Both the position numbers and the translations under genes were made by a program. Shown piece after piece: positions 1 to 6,542 of a DNA stretch of 7,502 bases. Within the stretch, counting starts at the first letter, position 1. Each line of letters starts with the position of its first letter. The notes beneath the pieces are model-generated. The model saw nothing but the letters and a program-made list of their open reading frames with translations, searched no databases and had not been told where the DNA came from. This DNA comes from Syntrophaceae bacterium (lineage in GTDB: Bacteria > Desulfobacterota > Desulfomonilia > Desulfomonilales > Desulfomonilaceae), in NCBI GenBank assembly GCA_014874425.1, contig JACWAG010000398.1, forward strand, positions 1 to 7,502, in the 5' to 3' direction.

Positions 1-624
1 ACGAAAGTGATTGACTTTCATATCCGGAACGACTCGCTGGCAACATTGGCGTTATGGCCTCAAAAGCCCCCATATCGACATACCCCGATAGAAATTGATT
101 CCAGTTATCGGATTCACTCATTTCCTAGGACTGGAGGACCTTGGCAAAAGGATGGCCAGGCATATGTTTTCACTGGCATAACCGTCTTATCCAGGGACAT
201 CTTTAGACTCATCGAACCAAATGGTTTTTCAGAAATAGTGGCTGATGTATACGAACCCTCCATAATAAAAGGCTTAAAGATTTGTGGGTACCCCGTTAAG
301 GGCTACTGGAACGATTTGGGCACGCCAGCCAGTTATCTTGCGACCCAGAAAGAAGTCTTTGAATATTCAGATATTAGTCCGTCTCGCATGATAGATGATG
401 GAGTGATTGTCCATGAACCGCAAAGAATCGGGCCTTATGTCTCAATCGGTCAAGGGTCCATCATCGAAGAAGATTGTGAAATTCGGGATTCAATATTGTG
501 GGAAGATTGCCGCGTACGTCGTGGCGCCAGGATTAAGCGCTGTATAGTAGGACGGGGCGTCTGCCTCAAAGGGGACCTTCAAAATAGAGTGATTACTTTG
601 AATGGAGAAATTCCGCTTGATTGA
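1..624 (+). CDS. NDP-sugar pyrophosphorylase-type nucleotidyltransferase, 5' truncated by window edge
   Basis: The visible 207 residues are the C-terminal part of a sugar-1-phosphate nucleotidyltransferase, a cytoplasmic enzyme that joins NTP and sugar-1-phosphate to give NDP-sugar and pyrophosphate. Visible marks are the sugar-site segment YVFTGITVL (about residues 55-63 of the visible part) and WNDLGTPASY (103-112), whose Asp is the usual metal ligand. From about 130 to 200 there is a hexapeptide-repeat (left-handed beta-helix) tail with I/V every six residues, such as IGPYVSIGQGSII. The family's N-terminal nucleotide-binding Gly-rich loop is missing because the frame is open to base 1, so the GTG at position 7 is not the real start. 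The gene overlaps the next by 23 nt, suggesting translational coupling with that kinase. A MurU-like or mannose-1-phosphate guanylyltransferase-like role fits. Pseudomonas MurU lacks such a beta-helix tail, so substrate and nucleotide are undetermined. Confidence 0.88.
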   Translation, partial: TKVIDFHIRNDSLATLALWPQKPPYRHTPIEIDSSYRIHSFPRTGGPWQKDGQAYVFTGITVLSRDIFRLIEPNGFSEIVADVYEPSIIKGLKICGYPVKGYWNDLGTPASYLATQKEVFEYSDISPSRMIDDGVIVHEPQRIGPYVSIGQGSIIEEDCEIRDSILWEDCRVRRGARIKRCIVGRGVCLKGDLQNRVITLNGEIPLD

Positions 625-1630
625 AAACACCACTCTTCTGCATAGAATTAGCAAGGCGGCAACCAATATCGGTAATCCTGTCTCGTTTAACCGACTCGCG
701 GGAGACGCTTCAACCCGGATATATTTCAGAGTCATTTATAAGGATACCGAATCAGCTATATTAATGGTTACGCAAGAACCTGGATCCAATGAAGAAAGAA
801 CCTTTGTAGAAATTCAGCAATATCTGGAAAATCTGGGGGTGGCGGTCCCGCGAATTCTTTACCATGATGCTGCCTCAGGGGTCCTTATTCTTGAGGATTT
901 GGGAGATGACCTTCTGGAAAACCTGGCGATTCACGCAGATGTTGAAGGATTACAAAATCTGTACATACTTGCGGTGGACACGCTTGTTCATCTGCAAAAA
1001 GGCGCATTGAGGGGCACGTCGCGCTGTGGGGCCTTTGACCTTGCGTTTGATGAAATGAAGTTGATGCAGGAAATGAATTTTTTCGTGACTCATTTTGTTA
1101 GAGGTTGGGCGGCGAAAAAGCCCTCATCCGTGGCTATTGAGGAAATGAATGCGTTCTTTCAGAAGATTTGTCGGGAATTGGCGGCTGAGCCCAGGTTCTT
1201 GACTCATCGCGACTATCATTCCCGAAATCTCATGATAAAGGGCGGCCATCTCTATATGATCGATTTCCAGGACGCCAGGATGGGGCCTGCCCAATATGAT
1301 CTCGCATCCTTGCTCAGGGATTCGTATATTTCACTGCCTGAAGATCTCGTGGAGCAATTAATTGTCCGTTATCTTGAGAATGCGGATCACCTAATGGACC
1401 GAGGCTATAAACATTTCCGAAGAATATTTGATATCATGTCGTTACAGAGAAACATCAAGGCCCTTGGAACATTTGGCTATCAGGTTTCGGTCAGGGGTTG
1501 CCCAAGGTATTTGTCCTCTATCCCTAGGACAGCGACATACATATCCCGAAATCTCCTAAAGTATCCTGAATTTGGAGTTTATTTTCCCGCTTTGGAAGAA
1601 CACATTCTGGGCCCCGCTTTTTTGATCTGA
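602..1630 (+). CDS. AmgK-like sugar kinase, aminoglycoside-phosphotransferase (APH) fold
   Basis: This is a 342-residue cytoplasmic kinase of the APH family, close in length and motifs to AmgK, the anomeric N-acetylmuramate/N-acetylglucosamine kinase. Visible motifs in order are the N-lobe loop GDASTRIYFRV (34-44), the hinge region LILEDLGDD (95-103), the catalytic loop HRDYHSRN (202-209, with D204 as likely base and N209 as metal ligand), and the DFG-equivalent IDFQDA (220-225, D221 binding Mg-ATP). The ATG at 602 lies inside the end of the upstream nucleotidyltransferase gene. No strong Shine-Dalgarno is seen, which fits coupling to the upstream gene. Kinase plus nucleotidyltransferase is the known AmgK-MurU arrangement for peptidoglycan sugar salvage, here in the order transferase then kinase. 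Antibiotic phosphorylation is unlikely given the neighbour. Another sugar, such as a heptose, remains possible. Confidence 0.88.
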   Translation: MEKFRLIENTTLLHRISKAATNIGNPVSFNRLAGDASTRIYFRVIYKDTESAILMVTQEPGSNEERTFVEIQQYLENLGVAVPRILYHDAASGVLILEDLGDDLLENLAIHADVEGLQNLYILAVDTLVHLQKGALRGTSRCGAFDLAFDEMKLMQEMNFFVTHFVRGWAAKKPSSVAIEEMNAFFQKICRELAAEPRFLTHRDYHSRNLMIKGGHLYMIDFQDARMGPAQYDLASLLRDSYISLPEDLVEQLIVRYLENADHLMDRGYKHFRRIFDIMSLQRNIKALGTFGYQVSVRGCPRYLSSIPRTATYISRNLLKYPEFGVYFPALEEHILGPAFLI

Positions 1631-1716
1631 ACAAATTCCATGGCATAATTCCAACCAATCTTGATCCACACACACATTTAGAAATCATGTGATGTTGCGT
1701 GGGGATACGGTCTCTT

Positions 1717-1751
1717 AACATAATGTTTTACTTAAATTATATGTTGCAACA
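1717..1751. promoter_or_regulatory. two palindromes at the promoter, candidate operators
   Basis: AACAT-A-ATGTT (1717-1727) and the perfect 10-bp palindrome TGTTGCAACA (1742-1751) lie 24-25 bp apart, centre to centre. The second covers the proposed -35 hexamer, so a bound dimeric repressor there would block RNA polymerase. No known regulator consensus is recognised. The inverted symmetry is directly visible; a role as an operator is inference. Confidence 0.3.
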
Positions 1752-1772
1752 ATTTGTAATAAATGATATATT
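1744..1772 (+). promoter_or_regulatory. sigma-70-like promoter for the secreted coiled-coil gene
   Basis: A -35-like TTGCAA (1744-1749, 4 of 6 matches) is followed after exactly 17 nt by TATATT (1767-1772, 5 of 6 matches). Transcription would start near 1779, about 36 nt before the chosen ATG at 1815. The surrounding 1715-1790 stretch is very AT-rich. It is the best promoter match between the kinase stop and the next gene, but AT-rich DNA yields such matches by chance. Confidence 0.45.
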
Positions 1773-1802
1773 ACATTCAGAATTATACTGAAGCCTTTGA
1801 TC

Positions 1803-1807
1803 GGAAG
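1803..1807 (+). promoter_or_regulatory. Shine-Dalgarno deciding the ATG at 1815
   Basis: GGAAG is separated from the ATG at 1815 by 7 nt, an ideal distance. It would lie downstream of a TTG start at 1797 and only 1 nt before the ATG at 1809. This favours 1815, which also gives a textbook signal peptide with Lys at position 2. Confidence 0.6.
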
Positions 1808-1814
1808 AATGCTT

Positions 1815-2579
1815 ATGAAACCATTAGCCAAAGCGTTCACAATCTTGCTTGGAATATGCCTCGGAGCTTCGGTAGCAAACGCTCAGACTGCTACCGGCTT
1901 GTCGACCCAAATCAACAGCTTAAAGACCTCGATAGAGGCGCAGATTGAGCAAATACAAGCTGCTCGCGCATCTTCGGACAGCCAGCTTGAACTTGCCCGA
2001 TTAAGGATTGGCCAACAAATTCAAAAGTCCGAAGAAGATCTGTCACTTCAAATGGAACAGCTTCAGCGGCTCAGAGATCAGCTCCAGCAGCAAAAAGACC
2101 AGGCTAACCAGACCGTAACCAGTATGCAGAATGATCTCTCCACCATTTCGAGTGTTTCACTCAGCAGTATTGAGGATCAATTGTCTCGGACATCCGATCT
2201 CCTCAACCGCATGAAGCAAACTTACGAACAGGTCACAGGAGAAACGGACCCGACCAGTTCCAATTCATTGGCGGTGAACAGTTCCAGCGCCTTGAGCGCA
2301 ACCCCTCAAACATCAATGACATCTAGTTCCCCGTCATCGTCAACCACAACGACTACGATGACATCGAGCTGCCCTTACAGCGAGACCCCTACAGTAGAAA
2401 CAACATCGTCTGGAACACCGGACAGCACAACGGAGACAGCGCCCACACTTCCAGGCCTTTCAATCCAACCTGAAACGATGACCCAGCCTGAAACGGCTCA
2501 ACCGACAACAACCCAGCCTACACCGACGACTTCGGCAACCCCAGCGGTCTTCCCCACCCCTGCTCCAGGTGGAAGCTGA
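1815..2579 (+). CDS. secreted coiled-coil protein with Ser/Thr/Pro-rich tail, function unknown
   Basis: This is a 254-residue protein of unrecognised family. Residues 1-23 form a Sec signal peptide: MK, a hydrophobic core (about 8-18), and ANA|QT as a likely signal peptidase I site. C15 lies in the core without a canonical lipobox, so a lipoprotein is not supported. Residues 28 to about 140 are Gln/Leu/Ser-rich and predicted helical coiled coil, including QLQRLRDQLQQQKDQ. From about 145 to the end the chain is almost entirely Thr, Ser, Pro and Ala, with a Thr-rich run near 177-182 and repeated QPET units (218-228). It holds one mature Cys (C186), which could form an intermolecular disulfide. 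No anchor, sortase motif or PEP-CTERM is seen, so it should be periplasmic or released. It has its own promoter and terminator and is convergent with the two-component operon. A structural or surface-associated role is a guess from composition only. Confidence 0.82.
   Translation: MKPLAKAFTILLGICLGASVANAQTATGLSTQINSLKTSIEAQIEQIQAARASSDSQLELARLRIGQQIQKSEEDLSLQMEQLQRLRDQLQQQKDQANQTVTSMQNDLSTISSVSLSSIEDQLSRTSDLLNRMKQTYEQVTGETDPTSSNSLAVNSSSALSATPQTSMTSSSPSSSTTTTTMTSSCPYSETPTVETTSSGTPDSTTETAPTLPGLSIQPETMTQPETAQPTTTQPTPTTSATPAVFPTPAPGGS
2466..2525 (+). repeat. degenerate 18-nt tandem repeat in the Pro/Thr tail
   Basis: CAACCTGAAACG (2466-2477) and CAGCCTGAAACG (2484-2495) differ at one base and sit 18 nt apart, encoding QPET units. 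A decayed copy, CAGCCTACACCG, follows at 2514-2525. This suggests the tail grew by slippage or duplication. Confidence 0.6.
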
Positions 2580-2648
2580 CCGTTTGCTCATCAACAGGCG
2601 TCTAGTTAAGATGCCTTATTGATCGCACCTTAATCGTACTTCCTCTTT

Positions 2649-2697
2649 TTGGGGGTCCGTTTCGCAAAACGAGGCGTTCCCCCAATCCCATTTTTTT
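2649..2697 (+). terminator. Rho-independent terminator after the secreted protein gene
   Basis: An outer stem TGGGGG/CCCCCA is followed by a 2x2 internal loop. The inner stem CGTTTCG/CGAGGCG contains two G-U pairs and closes a CAAAA loop; the hairpin spans about 2649-2685. A run of seven T follows at 2691-2697 after a short gap. The gap before the T-run is slightly long for an ideal terminator. A second, weaker hairpin (AGGCGTCT/AGATGCCT, 2596-2616) lies between the stop codon and this one. On the opposite strand no T-run follows, so it should not serve the convergent operon. The rest of the gap, 2698-2863, shows no convincing gene or signal. Confidence 0.65.
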
Positions 2698-2863
2698 ACA
2701 TGTCCACATAACTGATACTGTTTCGCTTGTAGTGAAGGAAACCCTTACTCTTACAGCGGGGGCTATTAGTTGGTTGAAATGCGAACGAGTATGAATTTTA
2801 TTTGATCATGCCTCGCGCGAATAGAGCCAAACAACTAGCATGGACTCAGGTTACTCCAAGTGG

Positions 2864-4249
2864 CTAATCCGTGCCATGGTGATCAATGCCGTATTCTTTC
2901 AACTTGTTCTGCAAGGTTCGGCGTGTAATTCCAAGCTCGGCGGCGCTTCTAGTCCTGTTACCATCGTTATGTTCCAATGTTACAAGAATAAGTTCTTTTT
3001 CAATTTCACGTATTGTCGTTCCAGGCCTTACCCCATCTCTGTTCATCCCTGGAATTGGGTTCTCAACTGCCCTAGCGATCGATTCCGGCAACTCAGGGAG
3101 GGAAACATACTCGTCACGGGTCAAGATCACAGCGCGCTCTACTACATTTTCGAGTTCTCTGATGTTTCCAGGCCAGGAATAGCGCATCATGGCGTCGAGA
3201 GCCCTCGGATGGAAACCCTTTAGGTGACGTCCATTCTTTTCGTTGTAAATTTTGAGAAAATGTTCAGTCAGTAGTGGGATATCTTCCTTGCGCTCTCTTA
3301 GTGGCGGCAACTGAATGGGCACTACATTGAGCCGGTAAAACAGGTCTTCACGAAACGCCCCTCGCTTGACTTCCTCCTTGAGGTCCTTGTTTGTGGCGCT
3401 CAATATTCTGATATCGACTTTCACAGTCTTGGTAGATCCTAGTGGTTCAAATTCGCGTTCCTGAAGGACACGCAGAAGTTTAGACTGTGTAGAGGGCGTC
3501 ATTTCGCCAATTTCATCGAGAAATATCGTGCCTCCATCAGCAAGTTCAAACCTGCCTGGCCGTCTTCCAACGGCGCCTGTGAAAGCGCCTCTCTCGTGAC
3601 CGAACAATTCACTTTCCAAAAGAGTTTCGGGCAGCGCGGCACAGTTGATCTTGATGAATCTTTTGTCCGATCTGGAGGATCCTTGGTGTAAAGCATTTGC
3701 AATCAACTCCTTACCAGTGCCGGATTCTCCAAGAATAAGCACTGAAGCCTCAGTAGGCGCAACCATTGCGACGGTCTCAAGAACCTGTCTCATCTTATAG
3801 GAGCGGCCCACAATTTGTGACGCGTCGAATAAATTCTCTATGCGTCTTTTTTGAAGAATATTCTCCTCTTTTAATCGCCAGAACTCCAGTGTTTGTTGGA
3901 CCTTTATTCTTAATTCTTCTATATCAAGAGGTTTGGTCAGATAATCATGCGCTCCAGCCTGCAAAGCTTCAATCGCTGTTTCTACTGAGGCGTATGCTGT
4001 GATTATGATGACTGGGATCCCGGGTGAGATTTTCTTGATTTCACGTAAAGCTTCTATACCGTCTACATTGGACATTCTATTGTCCATGAGGATCAAATCG
4101 TAAAATTCGTCTGACACCCGCTCTATCGCGTCTTTACCATCTTCAGCCTCGAAAACTTGATAACCGTCCAAGGAAAGGTTGGCTTTTAGCATCTTCCTCT
4201 GGGATGGCTCATCATCAACAACTAGAATTTTCGCCTGTCTTGCATTCAT
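2864..4249 (-). CDS. sigma-54-dependent response regulator, NtrC/ZraR class
   Basis: This 461-residue cytoplasmic transcription activator receives phosphate from the kinase encoded just upstream. The receiver domain (about 6-120) has acidic pocket D12/D13, phospho-acceptor D56, T84 and K106. The AAA+ domain (about 145-385) has Walker A GESGTGKE (174-181), the sigma-54 contact loop GAFTGA (221-226), Walker B IFLDE (242-246), arginine-finger region FREDLFYRL (299-307) and WPGNIREL (359-366). The C-terminal Fis-type helix-turn-helix (about 430-455) contains SAAELGITRRTLQNKLKEYGI. Every residue needed for ATP-driven opening of sigma-54 promoters is present. The ATG at 4249 has only a weak upstream GGA. 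The gene lies 96 nt downstream of the kinase gene on the same strand. Its target genes are not evident from this window; ZraR and AtoC are the nearest named relatives by architecture. Confidence 0.96.
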   Translation of the reverse strand: MNARQAKILVVDDEPSQRKMLKANLSLDGYQVFEAEDGKDAIERVSDEFYDLILMDNRMSNVDGIEALREIKKISPGIPVIIITAYASVETAIEALQAGAHDYLTKPLDIEELRIKVQQTLEFWRLKEENILQKRRIENLFDASQIVGRSYKMRQVLETVAMVAPTEASVLILGESGTGKELIANALHQGSSRSDKRFIKINCAALPETLLESELFGHERGAFTGAVGRRPGRFELADGGTIFLDEIGEMTPSTQSKLLRVLQEREFEPLGSTKTVKVDIRILSATNKDLKEEVKRGAFREDLFYRLNVVPIQLPPLRERKEDIPLLTEHFLKIYNEKNGRHLKGFHPRALDAMMRYSWPGNIRELENVVERAVILTRDEYVSLPELPESIARAVENPIPGMNRDGVRPGTTIREIEKELILVTLEHNDGNRTRSAAELGITRRTLQNKLKEYGIDHHGTD

Positions 4250-4300
4250 AAAAGATCCATTTACCTAAAAAAGAAACGACAAATACGGATATTGCCCGTC

Positions 4301-4313
4301 ATCATGGCATGAT
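4301..4313. repeat. perfect 6-1-6 inverted repeat between kinase and regulator genes
   Basis: ATCATG-G-CATGAT lies in the 96-nt gap between the kinase stop and the regulator start. On the transcribed strand it is not followed by a U-tract, so it is not an obvious terminator. It could be an mRNA hairpin tuning the kinase:regulator ratio, a protein-binding site, or chance. Confidence 0.35.
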
Positions 4314-4345
4314 TCTTTTAAAATTCCTAATGTCCGGATTAATAA

Positions 4346-6154
4346 TCATGAAATGGCCGAGGACCGGCCAATTTTAGCCTCAAGTTGTTCTAACGATACT
4401 TCCTGCGGCGGTTCATAAGGATTTAATATAACGATAAATCTTGTGCCGTTATTATCCGATTCAACCTCGATCTCGCCCCCATGGCCCTCAATGATACTTT
4501 TTACGATAGCAAGTCCCAGTCCAGTGCCCTTTTTCTTGGTGGAGAAGAATGGGTCAAAAAGCTTGTCAATATTTTCACGTGGAATTCCCTCACCTGTATC
4601 CTCAGTGACGACCTGTAATCTTCCATGAGTGTCCGTGAGCAATCTGACTGTGACTTTTCCACCTTTTTGAGTGGCTTCAATCGCGTTAATGAGTATGTTC
4701 AGAAATACTTGAGTCATCTGGTCCGAATCAACAAGCACCAAAGGGAGGTCCGTCTCAGTGGTGGTCACAACTATGTCCACTCCTGCCTCAAGAGCTTCAC
4801 GCTCAACCACTCTTACGCAATGATCCACAATTTCTTCCGCCGATCTTATGGTCAAGCGGGGTTCACGGGGCTTTGAATAGGCCAGGAGCTTCGATATTAC
4901 GCGATTGAGACGGTCGACTTCAGTTAACATCAACTCAGTGTAGCGATAGTCTTCAGGTTCCATTGAAAGCTTTTTCTGGAAGTATTGAATAAAACCACGA
5001 ATGGAATTGAGCGGGTTGCGAATCTCGTGAGCTACCCCAGCGGACAAACGTCCAAGGGCCGCAAACTTTTCACTCACAATGATCTTTTGCTCAAGCTCAC
5101 GAATTATGGTCATGTCACGCAGAATAACAACAGCGCCACGAGGCCTTAGAGATTCCTGTTCCTTTAATGGGGAGACAGTCAAGGCGAGGAAATTCTTACC
5201 CTTCCCATCCCCATTTACCTTGACCTCTTTTTCCAAAATTGAATTTGGGTCTGAAAGGACCTTCCTGATCTCATCTTCTACAGGCAAGATCTCGGATATT
5301 AACTTGCCATCTAGGTCTTCCTTAGCCTTTCTCAGGATTTCGAGCGCGTTTGGATTGTATGTAGCTACACGTAATGAGCGGTCCACAGTGATCAAGCCGT
5401 TTGCCATGCTCTCTAGAACATTTCTAGTGTACGTCCGCATTTCGTCAAGGGTACGCCTGACAAGGTAAGCGTTCTGAACCACAAAGACGAAATAGACACT
5501 TGCCGAACCAACGATAAAAAGCACTGCCCCCATGAATACGGCGAACGCGATTTCCTGTCGCCGAATTTCCTTGAAACGGTCCATCTTCAAGCCAAGAAAA
5601 AGAACCTGCTTCTGCTCACGATCAAACAGGTCCAGCAGTTCCTGACCTATGCGCGTGTGCTTCGCAGCTATCTCACTCTCCGCTAGTTGATCAGGAAACG
5701 GCGTGAAGGGTTTCCAAATTTCAAAAATTGTTCGCCCGTCCGGCAATTCGCGCTTAAATGAAAGAGGCTCACCCGTCCTGATTACAGTACGGACCGTCTG
5801 AAGCTCCTTCCCCATGAGCAAACGAAGGCCGATCTTTGCCGGTTCGCTGTGCGCCACAATCATCCCATCACTATTTATAAGCCCTACCCACTCAACATCG
5901 GGATCTTTGGCCGCTTGCTCAATGAGCATCTGTAAATATTCGATCCCCCAGTCTCCCTCCATGAAACCAGTTCGAGTTCCCGCTTCCAGTGTGCGTATTA
6001 CGGAAATCCCCTGCCTTAAAGTAAATTCCTCCATCCTTTGGTTCTGCGCGTTGATATTCCTAATTGTAAAAATAACAACAATGACAAGCAAAGTTCCAGC
6101 GACAAGCACAATGGACAAAACAGGAAGATATCGCATCAATTCTTTGATTTTCAT
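4346..6154 (-). CDS. membrane sensor histidine kinase, ZraS/HydH-like sensor with PAS domain
   Basis: This 602-residue inner-membrane kinase is the partner of the downstream NtrC-class regulator. TM1 is about 9-31, the periplasmic sensor about 32-200, and TM2 about 203-226. The sensor carries segments that closely resemble E. coli ZraS from memory, including IRTLEAGTRTG (53-63) and VGLINSDGMIVAHSEPAKIG (90-109). A cytoplasmic PAS-type domain follows (about 242-355, starting LESMANGLITVDR), which ZraS lacks. The HisKA dimerisation domain (about 362-430) has the phospho-acceptor in AHEIRNP (H376). The ATPase domain has N-box NILINAIEA (486-494), G1 DTGEGI (519-524), F-box FDPFFSTK (533-540) and G2 GTGLGLAI (543-550), so it is catalytically complete. 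The ATG at 6154 has poor Shine-Dalgarno context; the ATG at codon 7 is an alternative start. The signal sensed is unknown, and zinc should not be assumed from overall similarity. Confidence 0.96.
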   Translation of the reverse strand: MKIKELMRYLPVLSIVLVAGTLLVIVVIFTIRNINAQNQRMEEFTLRQGISVIRTLEAGTRTGFMEGDWGIEYLQMLIEQAAKDPDVEWVGLINSDGMIVAHSEPAKIGLRLLMGKELQTVRTVIRTGEPLSFKRELPDGRTIFEIWKPFTPFPDQLAESEIAAKHTRIGQELLDLFDREQKQVLFLGLKMDRFKEIRRQEIAFAVFMGAVLFIVGSASVYFVFVVQNAYLVRRTLDEMRTYTRNVLESMANGLITVDRSLRVATYNPNALEILRKAKEDLDGKLISEILPVEDEIRKVLSDPNSILEKEVKVNGDGKGKNFLALTVSPLKEQESLRPRGAVVILRDMTIIRELEQKIIVSEKFAALGRLSAGVAHEIRNPLNSIRGFIQYFQKKLSMEPEDYRYTELMLTEVDRLNRVISKLLAYSKPREPRLTIRSAEEIVDHCVRVVEREALEAGVDIVVTTTETDLPLVLVDSDQMTQVFLNILINAIEATQKGGKVTVRLLTDTHGRLQVVTEDTGEGIPRENIDKLFDPFFSTKKKGTGLGLAIVKSIIEGHGGEIEVESDNNGTRFIVILNPYEPPQEVSLEQLEAKIGRSSAIS

Positions 6155-6314
6155 AACCTAGGGCTTAGCTCAACATCAGAAATAAACTAATGAAATAATC
6201 ACCAGTCGATTGTCGGGCGTCTCTCTCATAACGCTTCAATTTTTAGCCGAGGATTTCTTTCCTTAGCACTCCTATCATTTTAATGGTTTGGCTTCAACAA
6301 GTATCACGATCATT

Positions 6315-6330
6315 TGGCGCCACGATTGTT
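6315..6330 (+). promoter_or_regulatory. weak sigma-54 (-24/-12) promoter candidate
   Basis: TGGCGC at the -24 position and TTGTT at the -12 position have the correct 10-nt spacing between the GG and the -12 dinucleotide. The near-invariant C of the -12 GC element is replaced by T, which weakens the call. It points toward the TPR gene. Interest comes from the adjacent sigma-54 activator gene. The first part is also the 8-bp palindrome TGGCGCCA (6315-6322). Confidence 0.15.
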
Positions 6331-6350
6331 TTCGTCAAAATTGGTTTCAA

Positions 6351-6364
6351 AATATGACCATATT
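6351..6364. promoter_or_regulatory. inverted repeat AATATG-AC-CATATT, candidate operator
   Basis: This is a perfect 6-2-6 inverted repeat. Its centre is 30 bp, about three helical turns, upstream of the centre of the next inverted repeat (6382-6393), so proteins at both sites would face the same side of the helix. The consensus is not recognised. Confidence 0.35.
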
Positions 6365-6381
6365 ACTTATTTTGTTGTAAA

Positions 6382-6399
6382 GTTACCAGTAACATGTTA
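6382..6399. promoter_or_regulatory. overlapping inverted repeats GTTAC-CA-GTAAC and TAACATGTTA
   Basis: GTTAC-CA-GTAAC (6382-6393) shares its right half with the perfect 10-bp palindrome TAACATGTTA (6390-6399). This gives three alternating half-sites just upstream of the TATAAT box and covering its -35 region. The arrangement looks like a binding site for a dimeric regulator acting on that promoter. The regulator is unknown, and chance palindromes are common in AT-rich DNA. Confidence 0.4.
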
Positions 6400-6420
6400 T
6401 GCATCGCATCATTAAATGAG

Positions 6421-6426
6421 TATAAT
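6421..6426 (+). promoter_or_regulatory. consensus -10 box TATAAT
   Basis: This is an exact TATAAT preceded by TGAG, close to but not exactly an extended -10. The hexamer 17 nt upstream (TATGCA, 6398-6403) is a poor -35, so activator help would be expected. Transcription from here would start near 6433 and leave a leader of roughly 250 nt before the TPR gene's ATG. Confidence 0.4.
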
Positions 6427-6542
6427 ACCTCGTTTAATTTTATTATTACGTCTCATAAACTTTGCCGTAGCTTTGGTCGGTAATATCCAAGCCGGAGTTG
6501 GTTAACACGGGAACACGTGAGGTCTCCCGGAATCTATATTAA

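Noticed and set aside
602..1630. Aminoglycoside resistance gene
   Set aside because: The APH fold alone does not mean resistance. The AmgK-type GDAS motif, the family length and the overlapping sugar nucleotidyltransferase favour a sugar kinase.
1797..1814. TTG start giving a 260-residue version of the secreted protein
   Set aside because: The GGAAG Shine-Dalgarno lies after this TTG and is ideally placed for the ATG at 1815, which begins a standard signal peptide.
1815..2579. ZraP-like periplasmic chaperone partner of the ZraS-like kinase
   Set aside because: It is a helical exported protein near the kinase, but it is longer, lacks a His/Cys metal-binding pattern, has an S/T/P tail and is transcribed convergently from its own promoter.
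2596..2616. Hairpin AGGCGTCT/AGATGCCT as a terminator
   Set aside because: The stem is reasonable but no T-run follows; the hairpin at 2649-2685 with a downstream T7 is a better terminator.
2840..3223. 127-codon plus-strand ORF with a hydrophobic start
   Set aside because: It lies antisense over the conserved C-terminal half of the sigma-54 regulator, whose motifs are intact; it shows no recognisable domain and reads as a shadow frame.
5079..6161. Plus-strand ORFs of 115-129 codons opposite the kinase
   Set aside because: They are Ser/Arg-rich shadow frames opposite the kinase domains, with no Shine-Dalgarno or domain support.
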